Origin: Pedobacter schmidteae
GTDB lineage: Bacteria > Bacteroidota > Bacteroidia > Sphingobacteriales > Sphingobacteriaceae
Assembly (NCBI RefSeq): GCF_900564155.1
Contig: NZ_LS999839.1
Location: 5,949,097-6,013,096, forward strand
Reading direction: 5' to 3'
Length of the DNA: 64,000 bases
The translations under genes and the position numbers were made by a program. The notes beneath the pieces were generated by a model. The model made no database searches, was not told where the DNA came from, and worked only from the letters and a program-made list of their open reading frames with translations. Every line of letters starts with the position of its first letter. Positions within the stretch are counted from its first letter, which is position 1. Shown piece by piece: positions 43,881-51,567 of this stretch.

Positions 43881-44411
43881 TTATTTTTTGTTGTTATTGG
43901 GTAATGCCAGCAAATCAATATTCAACACCACCTGTTCGGTTCTTGGCTTTTTAACATAGCTGACGCCACTCAGCATTCCCATATTTTTTAAATAACTCAG
44001 CTCATGCAAAAGCTTCAGCAGATTTTCAAATCCACCGGTAAAGCCAATGGATTGCTTGTTGAATTGTTCGCCACCAATCACCACAGTTTTCACAGGTGGA
44101 TAAGCATGGATGGTTACGGAATATTTTTGCGACAAGCCGGCCCCATGGTTCCATAAGGCATTTTTCCAGCCCAGGGTGTCTACATCAAACCGGCTATATA
44201 GCTCATCCACTTTTTTAATCCGTTCCTCCGTGTAGGCCGGACTCACACTTAGATGCGCGGCACTTGTCCCCTGTTCTTTCAGCACAACATATTCCCCGTA
44301 ACACTGCCAGGTCTTTTTAAAAGCCAGTTGATAACTGGCCAGTAGCAACAAGACCAATATGGGGACAATCAGTTTCAATAAAAGGGTATAATCGAGGGCC
44401 TTATTCTTCAT
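43881..44411 (-). CDS. GspM/PilO-like assembly protein
   Basis: The 176-residue protein has one N-terminal membrane helix (LLKLIVPILVLLLLASYQL). It then has a coiled-coil stretch (ERIKKVDELYSRFD) and a ferredoxin-like alpha/beta domain with FTGGFENLLKLLHELSYLK and a final GVSYVKKPRTEQVVLNIDLLAL. This is the pattern of PilO/GspM. It overlaps the L-like gene by 11 bases, which matches the normal L-M order. Confidence 0.75.
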   Translation of the reverse strand: MKNKALDYTLLLKLIVPILVLLLLASYQLAFKKTWQCYGEYVVLKEQGTSAAHLSVSPAYTEERIKKVDELYSRFDVDTLGWKNALWNHGAGLSQKYSVTIHAYPPVKTVVIGGEQFNKQSIGFTGGFENLLKLLHELSYLKNMGMLSGVSYVKKPRTEQVVLNIDLLALPNNNKK

Positions 44412-45507
44412 GATCTTTCAGTTCAACGGAGATGGCAAAGGAGCCCATACCATCATCCTGGTTTATCGAATAATTCAATATTTTACAGCCTGCTACCCAG
44501 TCCTTCGATTTCAGCGCAAAAATCCAGTTGTTCAGCATGCTCGCGTCCATACAGGATCCACTTAGTTTCACCATTTTGGTGAGGTAAATATTTTCATGTT
44601 TATTTCTGCTCTGCTGTTCATCCAGCGGATTAATGCTCAGTTCCTGCAGACTCATTTTTAAGGGCATGCAAGCCAGCAGCTGATCGGCGATATAAGCATA
44701 GTTTAGGCCCCCCGTCCAGCCAGCCGCTTTAATTAATGCCGTCTTTTTGCTAATGTCTGTTTCCTGTCCCTTCAACTTCCCTATTTCTGTTGCAGTTACA
44801 TGACTTACAGCCGAAAGGGCTTGCACCTGCCCGGTGTAATAACTAATCAGGGCAAAATTTATCAGCAGCAATATCAGCATAGCCACACCAGTCAGCATCC
44901 CTATCCCCTGTAACTTTGTCTTAGCAAAAAACTGGAGACGGCAGGCAATCAGTTGCTGGTGGGCTACTTCAGTCGGCTCATCGCTCAACAGCACCTGGAA
45001 AGCAGCCCCATAGGCCGGCAACAATTCTGGTTCCAATTCACCTTTTTTCAGTTCCATTACATTTTCCAAAGCAAATGCCCCCAGACTAAGTGACATTACG
45101 GTAAATCCCTCCTGCTGAAACTGACTGATCAGGTCATCGGCATCTACCCGTCTGATGGCAGAAATGATAGAATGATCACCACTAATGTGATGCTGAAAAT
45201 AAAACTGCTCTGGATTGGCATTGGGTAAAATCTGATTTACTGTCTGCTGATCTATCGCTGTAACCTTATCTATCTTTTTAGTGATGATTCCTTTGCCGTT
45301 TAAGATTATTGCAACAGGCCCGGCTTTAAAGTTTTTGGCAAAATGCAATACACTTTTCAGCCCTTTGTGTTTGTTTTCAAAGCTCAGCTGGTGTTTTGTA
45401 ATCCGAATGGTGCAAGCATTAATCAAACGTTGCCCATCCTTGTCAGTATGCACTTCAACCCCCGTAAGGGTGTTCAGCTTCATTAAACCCTGCAATATCT
45501 TTAACAT
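44401..45507 (-). CDS. GspL/PilM-N-like assembly protein
   Basis: The 368-residue protein has a cytoplasmic N-terminal half of actin-like character (LTGVEVHTDKDG, SAIRRVDADDLISQFQQEGF, AYGAAFQVLL). A membrane helix lies near 201-220 (MLTGVAMLILLLINFALISYY). The periplasmic C-terminal PilN-like part contains YIADQLLACMPLKMSLQELSIN and TKMVKLSGSC. This matches GspL, in which the PilM and PilN functions are fused. It starts one base after the secretin stop. Confidence 0.75.
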   Translation of the reverse strand: MLKILQGLMKLNTLTGVEVHTDKDGQRLINACTIRITKHQLSFENKHKGLKSVLHFAKNFKAGPVAIILNGKGIITKKIDKVTAIDQQTVNQILPNANPEQFYFQHHISGDHSIISAIRRVDADDLISQFQQEGFTVMSLSLGAFALENVMELKKGELEPELLPAYGAAFQVLLSDEPTEVAHQQLIACRLQFFAKTKLQGIGMLTGVAMLILLLINFALISYYTGQVQALSAVSHVTATEIGKLKGQETDISKKTALIKAAGWTGGLNYAYIADQLLACMPLKMSLQELSINPLDEQQSRNKHENIYLTKMVKLSGSCMDASMLNNWIFALKSKDWVAGCKILNYSINQDDGMGSFAISVELKDHEE

Positions 45508-45508
45508 G

Positions 45509-47539
45509 TTATTGATAAATTATGGTTGGTTTGATGAAAACCAGCGTTACTACTTTGGACTTGGTTTGTTCCCGGCTGCTAAAAAGCCATTTCAGGATGG
45601 GTATGCGCGATAGCAGGGGCACGCCACTTCCGCTGTCCGACTTTTCAGACCTTTCCATGCCACCCAGCACAATCATATCTTCATTATGTGCCCTGATGAT
45701 GGATTCGAATTTACTGGTAGATGTTGGTGGCGGGGCATTGGCCGGTGGCGTGCCTATAAAGTCAGAAATCTCTACCTTGATTTTCAGGGTCACCTGATCG
45801 TCGCCCGAAACAACCGGACTAATACCAATGGCCAGGTTGGCGTCTACCTTGTTAAACTGCTCGGTAAATACCGTTTGCGTGTTTACAGACGAAAACACAT
45901 TCTGTGTTTTGGTGACATAATACCGGGTAGTCCCAATACTTAAATTGGCGCTATGACCGTTTAAAGTGGCCAGCTTGGGCACCTGCCTGATCTCGATATT
46001 GTCGTTGGCCTCCAGCGCACTCAGTTTCACGTAAAAGTTGGGCGTAACCTTGCCAATATTAAACACGCTGTTTGTACCTATTTTTCCGAGCAGGTTATTG
46101 ATAGACCCGGCACCCAATGTCATATCTATCCCCGACAGGATCTGCCCTTTGGTCCGTACCACCGAATCGGCAATCCCTGCCGTAATCCCTGTTTTAGTGG
46201 TATGTCCTTTCCGGATATCCAGCAGTGTAACCTCTATCAATACCATTGGCACCAGCTTATCCAGTTCCCTGATGTAAGTTTCAATCTCGGCCAATTGAGG
46301 GGCCGATCCCGATAACAAGAGCGTATTCTGCTCCTTAAACTCCTTAATGTCTACGCCCTTTTTCCATTCGGAAGGTATCATATTCAGGATGGTATCTACA
46401 GCACGGTATTGCAACTGCAGCACCTTATTTTTGCGCAGTCCCTCCAGTCGTCTGTCGCCAATCAGATAAACCCCGTTATCTACCTTATAGGTATAATCTG
46501 TGCCATTAAACATGGCCGTCAGGAAATTATCAAAAGTGATGTTGTTCACTTTTGTACTGATATTCCCCTTCAGTTCCGAATACAGAAAATAGTTGATGTT
46601 TGTTTCTGTAGCGGCCGATTTCACCAGATCCATAATCGGTGTATTTACGGCATCAATGCTCAGCAGTTTATTGCTGCTTTTTCCGGAAAGGTTAAAGGTG
46701 CCTTTGCCAGCGCCACCTCCGCTGCTGGATTTCAGATTTTTGCGGATGTCCGTATTTTTATCGGCATTGATAAATACCTCCTCGCCTTCCTGTAAAGCCT
46801 GAAAAACAAACACATTGTCGCTGGTTTTGGTCAGTTTTAGCTCATTGGCAAAAGCCAGTTTTTCCAGCGCCGTTTCTATGGGCGCTTCATTAAAAAATCC
46901 GCTTACCAGCTTACCATTCAAAGCAAAGGGCACTACAATATTTTTGCCCGAAAGCTGGCTGATTTTTCGGGCCACCAGCACCAGGCTATCGTTGCTTAGC
47001 TCCATGGATAGGGTATTGGCAGCAGTGTTGTATTTCAGCGGGATAACTTTCGGAACATAGGGTGCTTTAATGACTGGTGGATTATAAGGCGAAACGGTGA
47101 TGATAGAGCCAATTACATTGACTTCGAGGTTATAATTCTTAGCCAGGAAAAGGAGTACATTCAGCGCATTTTCATTGGTAAAATTATTGCTCACCTTAAT
47201 GTTCAGCATCGGGTCGACGTTGATGTTTAACTGGTTGGCCTGTGCTACAGCCCTTAGAAATTCCTGTATAGAAGCACCTGCCAGTCCCAGTTGTACTTTT
47301 TGCTTTAATCCGGGTACAAAAGCCGAAAGTCCGACCAGTTTTTTCTCGAGCTGATCTATTCGCTCCTGCTGACTTTGTTGTGCCGACACCGGGGAGATCA
47401 GAAAAAGAGAAAGCAGTATAATCGTACACATGCAAATCACCTGCCCACATAAACTTCTTCCCGTATTTGCGCTCGCTCGGGATAACGAAGCATTTCGCCC
47501 GCATATTCGCTGCATCCTGTTATATAATGGTTGTATCAT
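45509..47539 (-). CDS. gspD: Type II secretion/type IV pilus secretin GspD
   Basis: The start at 47,539 (MIQPLYNRM) falls one base after the gspE stop; an upstream Met would overlap gspE heavily. After a signal segment (CMCTIILLSLFLISPVSAQ), the protein has an N0/STN-like region (LAGASIQEFLRAVAQANQLN). Short N domains follow, including one with a Gly/Ser linker (SSGGGAGKGTF). The C-terminal secretin gate begins near LVPMVLIEVTLLDI and holds the signature VPLLSRIPILKWLF and the final VVTLVFIKPTII. It forms the outer-membrane pore. The length (676) is typical. Confidence 0.92.
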   Translation of the reverse strand: MIQPLYNRMQRICGRNASLSRASANTGRSLCGQVICMCTIILLSLFLISPVSAQQSQQERIDQLEKKLVGLSAFVPGLKQKVQLGLAGASIQEFLRAVAQANQLNINVDPMLNIKVSNNFTNENALNVLLFLAKNYNLEVNVIGSIITVSPYNPPVIKAPYVPKVIPLKYNTAANTLSMELSNDSLVLVARKISQLSGKNIVVPFALNGKLVSGFFNEAPIETALEKLAFANELKLTKTSDNVFVFQALQEGEEVFINADKNTDIRKNLKSSSGGGAGKGTFNLSGKSSNKLLSIDAVNTPIMDLVKSAATETNINYFLYSELKGNISTKVNNITFDNFLTAMFNGTDYTYKVDNGVYLIGDRRLEGLRKNKVLQLQYRAVDTILNMIPSEWKKGVDIKEFKEQNTLLLSGSAPQLAEIETYIRELDKLVPMVLIEVTLLDIRKGHTTKTGITAGIADSVVRTKGQILSGIDMTLGAGSINNLLGKIGTNSVFNIGKVTPNFYVKLSALEANDNIEIRQVPKLATLNGHSANLSIGTTRYYVTKTQNVFSSVNTQTVFTEQFNKVDANLAIGISPVVSGDDQVTLKIKVEISDFIGTPPANAPPPTSTSKFESIIRAHNEDMIVLGGMERSEKSDSGSGVPLLSRIPILKWLFSSREQTKSKVVTLVFIKPTIIYQ

Positions 47540-47540
47540 A

Positions 47541-48974
47541 TCAATTGTATAATAAAGGGTAAACTTCTTCCAATGAGGTATGACCATGGGCAAACAGTGC
47601 AAAAGCGTTTGCGCCGATGGTATAAATTCCCCGTTCTTTTAATAAGGTCTCAGGCTGCTGGTTACCGGCCTTGATTTCAAAAGCCAGTTCCTGATCCAAC
47701 GGGATAACTTCATAAACAGCCTTCCGACCTTTATATCCGGTAAAATAACACTGGTCGCAGCCTTTTGCCATCCAATGCATATTCACTTTAAAAGGCGGAT
47801 TAAAACTTTTGGGATACAGGTTATGGTCCATAGCCGCCTGCACTTTGCAATGCGGACAAAGCAGGCGAACCAGCCGTTGCGCCACCGAAGTGTTGAGTGT
47901 ATTGGCCACCATAAATGGTGGAATGCCCATATCCATTAAGCGCGATATGGTACCCCAGGCCGAATTGGTATGGATGGTGGAGAGTACGAGGTGACCGGTT
48001 AACGCTGCCCTTATAGCCATATTGGCGGTTTCGGGATCACGGATTTCTCCCACCATGATCACATCGGGATCCTGGCGTAGAAAGGTTCTCAGGGCCGCAG
48101 CAAAAGTTAAACCGATGTTTTCTTTTAGCTGCACCTGGTTAATTCCATCCAGGGTATACTCAATGGGATCTTCAATGGTCAGGATGTTCCTGGTATTTTT
48201 GTTCAGCAGTTTTAAAGTGGCGTATAAGGTGGTGGTTTTACCGGATCCCGTCGGTCCGCTGATCAGCACAATCCCGTTTGGCCTTTTTACCCCCTCCAGG
48301 TAATTGTTCAGATCCTGTTCCGCAAAGCCAAGGGTAAAGAGATCAATATTGGTGGCATCATTGTTTAACAAACGCAACACTACCTTTTCGCCGTACAGCG
48401 TTGGCAGTACCGACACCCTGATGTCGAACTGGTGCTGGCTGGTTTTAAAATTGATCCTTCCGTCCTGGGGTAGTCTTTTCTCTGCAATATCCAGATTTGC
48501 CAGAATTTTGATCCTGTTGATGATGGCTGGATATTCCAGTCTGCTGAGCAGGTAACGTTCAATCAGCATGCCATCAATCCTGATCCTGACACGGCATTTT
48601 TCCTCATAGGTTTCAATGTGGATGTCGCTACTTTTTAAACGTTTCGCTTCAGAGATCAGGTTTTGCAGGAAATCGTCAGAGGAATGATCGTGGGTAAGGT
48701 TGCTGGTGCTGGTCTGTTCCTCTTCACGGATATAATACTGATTCAGCAACCTGGCCATCACTGCAGGCTCAATGCTTTGCAGGTTTACATTTTTACCCAG
48801 CAAGATCTCCAGCTCGTCTGTTAAACTGCTGAAGTCTGTCCCTTCCTCACAATACAATGAGATGGTATCCTGTACCACGGCCTCCGGAAAAATGCGATAA
48901 TACCAGGCCTGTTCCATGGTAATCTCATGTAGTAGTGCGGTGTTTATACGTGGTTCCTCTTTAGCCTCTTTCAT
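47541..48974 (-). CDS. gspE: Type II secretion ATPase GspE
   Basis: The 477-residue ATPase drives pseudopilus assembly. It shows an N-terminal docking domain and the family motif KSSDIHIETYEEKCRVRIRIDG. The Walker A GPTGSGKT lies at 240-247, with an Asp box ILTIEDPIEY, Walker B DVIMVGEIRDPETA at about 304-317, and a His box GHLVLSTIHTNSA. A four-cysteine zinc site (LCPHCK and CDQCYFTG) identifies GspE/PilB over retraction ATPases. It overlaps the prepilin peptidase gene by 14 bases. Confidence 0.94.
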   Translation of the reverse strand: MKEAKEEPRINTALLHEITMEQAWYYRIFPEAVVQDTISLYCEEGTDFSSLTDELEILLGKNVNLQSIEPAVMARLLNQYYIREEEQTSTSNLTHDHSSDDFLQNLISEAKRLKSSDIHIETYEEKCRVRIRIDGMLIERYLLSRLEYPAIINRIKILANLDIAEKRLPQDGRINFKTSQHQFDIRVSVLPTLYGEKVVLRLLNNDATNIDLFTLGFAEQDLNNYLEGVKRPNGIVLISGPTGSGKTTTLYATLKLLNKNTRNILTIEDPIEYTLDGINQVQLKENIGLTFAAALRTFLRQDPDVIMVGEIRDPETANMAIRAALTGHLVLSTIHTNSAWGTISRLMDMGIPPFMVANTLNTSVAQRLVRLLCPHCKVQAAMDHNLYPKSFNPPFKVNMHWMAKGCDQCYFTGYKGRKAVYEVIPLDQELAFEIKAGNQQPETLLKERGIYTIGANAFALFAHGHTSLEEVYPLLYN

Positions 48975-49488
48975 AAGCGTTGAATAAAAAGTCGGGTAAA
49001 AAATCAGTGTTGCTGATGTCTATGTTCCAGATCCAACCGGCGGTAAGCATGACGATCAAAACAAGCCCCTGTAGTCCTGCTAAGGGAATGCTGAAGTTTT
49101 CAGGCTTCGCCAGTATCAGATAAAGGCCTGTTCCTATGGCAACCAGTAGTAGGCTACTTAAATAGAACAGGAAAAAATTGACTGGTGAAAAGAAGAAGGC
49201 CAGGCAAAGCAGGAACAGGATGTCGCCAATACCCAGATGCCTTTGTGTAAGGTTTACCATGCTTCCTTCTCTTAAAGAAAACCAACCTGTTAGCAATACA
49301 AATACAAAGGCGATGAAACCTAAGTTGATCAAACATGCGTTTATGCTAAAGGAAGGATTAATCAGCAGCAGACATCCTGTAAGCAATGGGAACAGGTACC
49401 AGGAGATGGCCCGGAATTTAAAGTCCTGGATGCCCATTCCTATCAAGATGAGGCCGAGGATAGCCCTTATTGAAATTAAGCTCAACAT
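48961..49488 (-). CDS. A24-type prepilin peptidase (short form)
   Basis: The 175-residue polytopic protein carries the two aspartates of A24 aspartyl peptidases: GIQDFKFRAIS (Asp22) and the GxGD motif LGIGDILFL (Asp89). It has about six membrane helices. The N-terminal methylase domain of classic PilD/GspO (with zinc cysteines) is absent, so it would cleave but not N-methylate the pseudopilins. It starts 6 bases after the gspG-like gene and overlaps gspE by 14 bases. Confidence 0.88.
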   Translation of the reverse strand: MLSLISIRAILGLILIGMGIQDFKFRAISWYLFPLLTGCLLLINPSFSINACLINLGFIAFVFVLLTGWFSLREGSMVNLTQRHLGIGDILFLLCLAFFFSPVNFFLFYLSSLLLVAIGTGLYLILAKPENFSIPLAGLQGLVLIVMLTAGWIWNIDISNTDFLPDFLFNAYERG

Positions 49489-49493
49489 AATGG

Positions 49494-49922
49494 TTAATCC
49501 TGCACTGTTTCTTTCAGGTTTTTGTCCTGATCAATCTCCCATACGTTGAATACCCCATCACCGTCAAAATCGACGACTGCAGTGGCACGGATTACGAAAG
49601 AATTGGGTGTTGCCGAGACCACTTCCAGACGGTAGTTGGCTTTTCCATCTTTACCATCGGTACTCAGCTTTTCCTGGATATATCCAATCTCGGCGAGGTC
49701 GGTTGTATACTTCGATTTTTCGTAGAAAAATGTCTTTTCCAGCTGGTGTGCATGTTGCAACTGCATTTTGGCCTCCGTATTTTTGGCCTTGGTAATTAAG
49801 GGCATCAGGTTGGGCAAAACCAGCAGGATCAGGATTCCGATGATCACCAGTACCACCAGAATTTCGGTAAGCGTGTAGGCTTTTAATTTGGTGTTGAGTT
49901 TAAAGTTTGGTAGCGTTTTCAT
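49494..49922 (-). CDS. gspG: Major pseudopilin GspG-like
   Basis: The 142-residue protein has a leader with processing site TKLKA/YTLTEILVVLVII, Glu at +5 and Ala at -1. A long hydrophobic stem follows, then LPNLMPLITKAKNTEAKMQLQHAHQLE, characteristic of the major pseudopilin. The tail has DFDGDGVFNVWEIDQD, an Asp-rich loop that could bind calcium as in GspG. It is the first gene of the secretion operon, preceded by the leader hairpin at 49,980-50,008. Confidence 0.9.
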   Translation of the reverse strand: MKTLPNFKLNTKLKAYTLTEILVVLVIIGILILLVLPNLMPLITKAKNTEAKMQLQHAHQLEKTFFYEKSKYTTDLAEIGYIQEKLSTDGKDGKANYRLEVVSATPNSFVIRATAVVDFDGDGVFNVWEIDQDKNLKETVQD

Positions 49923-49967
49923 TTGTTTACATTAATCAGCAGGAGCTTTATGCATCCTTTACACCGA

Positions 49968-50175
49968 CCAATATAAAATAGCAAAGGGCAACCAGTTTGC
50001 CCTTTGCTATTTATTTGAAAATAATTTAAAATTGAGGATTTGGAGGAAAAATATGGCCTGATTACTATTTAAATAGCGATTATTTTTTCCCATTATCAAA
50101 AACAACCGCGAAATCTGAAAATTTGCGGGGCTAAAAAATTGCCCCGGCACGTCAGATTTTGGAGTTGCCTAGTGT
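49968..50175 (-). repeat. Leader repeat copy A (upstream of the secretion operon)
   Basis: This region resembles copy B at 63,518-63,720. Shared parts, in minus-strand order, are a CAAAATC word, a CCCCGGC-rich segment followed or preceded by a T-run, GCTATTTAAA, TATTTTCAAAnnAAA, the hairpin, and CCAATAT on the downstream side (plus-strand form). The hairpin is identical; the rest is diverged. A G/C hairpin (CGGGGC/GCCCCG) near 50,128-50,148 is an additional stem here. The 364-base gap holds no gene I can support. Confidence 0.65.
49980..50008 (-). terminator. Leader hairpin A (attenuator-like)
   Basis: Perfect 12-base arms at 49,980-49,991 and 49,997-50,008 (AGCAAAGGGCAA and its complement) enclose a 5-base loop. 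On the minus strand it is followed by ATTTTAT, a weak U-run. It stands 57 bases before the gspG start. It may terminate the upstream RHS operon or attenuate entry into the secretion operon. Confidence 0.7.
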
Positions 50176-50286
50176 TGGCCGTGCATGATAATTTTATCCA
50201 CCTATTTTAGAGTGAATATTTATCTATCAATTTTTAGTTGATATTCGTTTGGCAAATGCTAATTCTCCGTAATAGCAGCTAAATCT

Positions 50287-50610
50287 TTACTCGATAAAAT
50301 TTGCGATAATTCTTGCTAATTCATCCTTTACTGATTTAGGAATTTTATTTTCATCCCTTATCAATTCTCTCATAAAAGAATAATTTTCTTCGCCCAAATT
50401 CATCCCTTCTCCGATTTTAGCAATCGAATTATAAACGTCATTATCTATTTCGATATCGTACTCATACATCTGCGTTATTATAGTATCAAAGCACAAACCA
50501 AATTCATTATGTGTCAAGAAGTCCTTAGCATTATTTAAATCATATTCATCTAATCCGAGAACTCTTGCAACTTCAATTAGTTTTAACAAAGCGTTTATTA
50601 ATTTTTTCAT
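50287..50610 (-). CDS. MafI-family-like immunity protein
   Basis: The 107-residue acidic protein shows the pattern of MafI immunity proteins: AKDFLTHNEFGLCFDTIITQMYEYDIEI, then VYNSIAKIGEGMNLGEENYSFMREL. MafI proteins neutralise EndoU-type and related MafB toxins. Here the gene stands 4 bases downstream of an EndoU toxin domain, so it is the cognate immunity gene. Assignment is from motif memory. Confidence 0.8.
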   Translation of the reverse strand: MKKLINALLKLIEVARVLGLDEYDLNNAKDFLTHNEFGLCFDTIITQMYEYDIEIDNDVYNSIAKIGEGMNLGEENYSFMRELIRDENKIPKSVKDELARIIANFIE

Positions 50611-50614
50611 AATT

Positions 50615-51418
50615 TTAATTAATTGGAAAAGCTGTTATAATGTCCGTATGCGTAGTAATTACTCTAATTTTTGTTCCTTGGTAGACCCCTTCTACAACAA
50701 ACCTTACCGGTTGTCCACTTTTGGTAAACATTGCTCCGGCCTTTCCTGTTTGCTGAATCCATTGATTGTTAACAGCCACATCAGAAACGGCATGCATAAT
50801 TTTGGAATTACTCCATCTCGCAGGGAACATACTCTTTGCACCTGTTAACCCATTTGCAAAACTCTTTAAACTTCCAAACCATGCATGTCCTCCGCCCGTT
50901 GCATCTCCTGTAATGATGTGAGCCGTTCTTTTCGAACTGGCTAAATTTATATATCCTCCATTAGCAGAAGTGGCTTCAGCTTCTACAACAACACCTCTTG
51001 CAGCAACTCGTGTTGTCGCACCAGGCATAACCCGTTTAAAAATAAGCGCTTCGCCAAATTTCTCGGCTACAAAACCAGCTCCGTAAATATAATCCTTTGC
51101 TGTGTAAATTGGAACATTTTTTGCTAAACTATAAAAGCTTTGATATGTCTGAATAGCTCCATCCCCCCCCCCCCAAAGGTCGCTAGGTTAGCCATATTAC
51201 TACGTCTTTAAGTATAATTGTTGGGTCATCTGCCCCCCCTTTTGATGTTTCACCACCATCCGGATCGATAAGTGATATTGGATTATTTCCCATTCCAACA
51301 TACGGTGAATGAAACTCGGCATAAGGATCAACATTCATCCAACGTCCAATAGCAGGATCATACATCCGCAATTCGAAGCTGTTCCAACCGGTCTCTTTAT
51401 CAACTTCAGCATACTGTT
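50615..51418 (-). pseudogene. Displaced RHS C-terminal cassette with EndoU nuclease tip
   Basis: Three frames hold pieces of one former RHS end. A fragment of RHS core at 51,183-51,443 (WNSFELRMYDPAIGRW, DPDG) is nearly identical to 52,940-53,102. A G-run and a lost 88-base stretch follow, then a frame that continues to 50,615. This last frame carries the pre-toxin linker (DYIYGAGFVAEKFGEALIFKRV, VVVEAEA) and an EndoU domain (RTAHIITGDATGGGHAWFG, FPARWSNSKIMHAVSDVA, TDIITAFPIN). The first Met in the EndoU frame is at 51,028. It has no signal peptide or RHS shell, so it is a silent orphan tip with an intact immunity gene. Confidence 0.8.
51163..51174. repeat. Poly-C/poly-G tract of 12
   Basis: Twelve consecutive C on the plus strand; the intact RHS gene has six at the homologous place (52,785-52,790). 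On the minus strand the G-run separates the frame starting at ATG 51,195 from the EndoU frame. Ten or thirteen G would join them. Confidence 0.75.
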
Positions 51419-51530
51419 TTATCCACGTATCAACGATATACAAAAAATGGATGCCGATACCAAAAGCACATTATTCAACGTCATTGATACCTACATCCAG
51501 AATTTTAAAACTAAACAGGCTTTTAGATAA
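51417..51530 (+). pseudogene. 3' remnant of an XRE-like HTH regulator
   Basis: On the plus strand the frame ending at TAA 51,528-51,530 encodes KMDADTKSTLFNVIDTYIQ and ends NFKTKQAFR. This resembles the C-terminal helix of small Bacteroidetes helix-turn-helix regulators. It begins exactly where homology to the RHS core ends (51,416/51,417). Only about 37 residues remain, and the DNA-binding part is missing. A hairpin terminator follows directly. Confidence 0.5.
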
Positions 51531-51567
51531 AACAACAAAGCCACCGATTAGGTGGTTTTTGGTTGTT
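51531..51567. terminator. Bidirectional hairpin after XRE remnant and RHS immunity gene
   Basis: Arms AAAGCCACC (51,537-51,545) and GGTGGTTTT (51,551-51,559) pair with one G-T wobble. Outer AACAAC/GTTGTT extends the stem. It directly follows the XRE-like stop and touches the stop of the immunity gene on the other strand. Confidence 0.65.

Noticed and set aside
51309..51530. 73-residue plus-strand ORF as an intact gene.
   Set aside because: Its first half is antisense to the RHS core fragment. Only the last part, from 51,417, is coding-like, so it is called a remnant.
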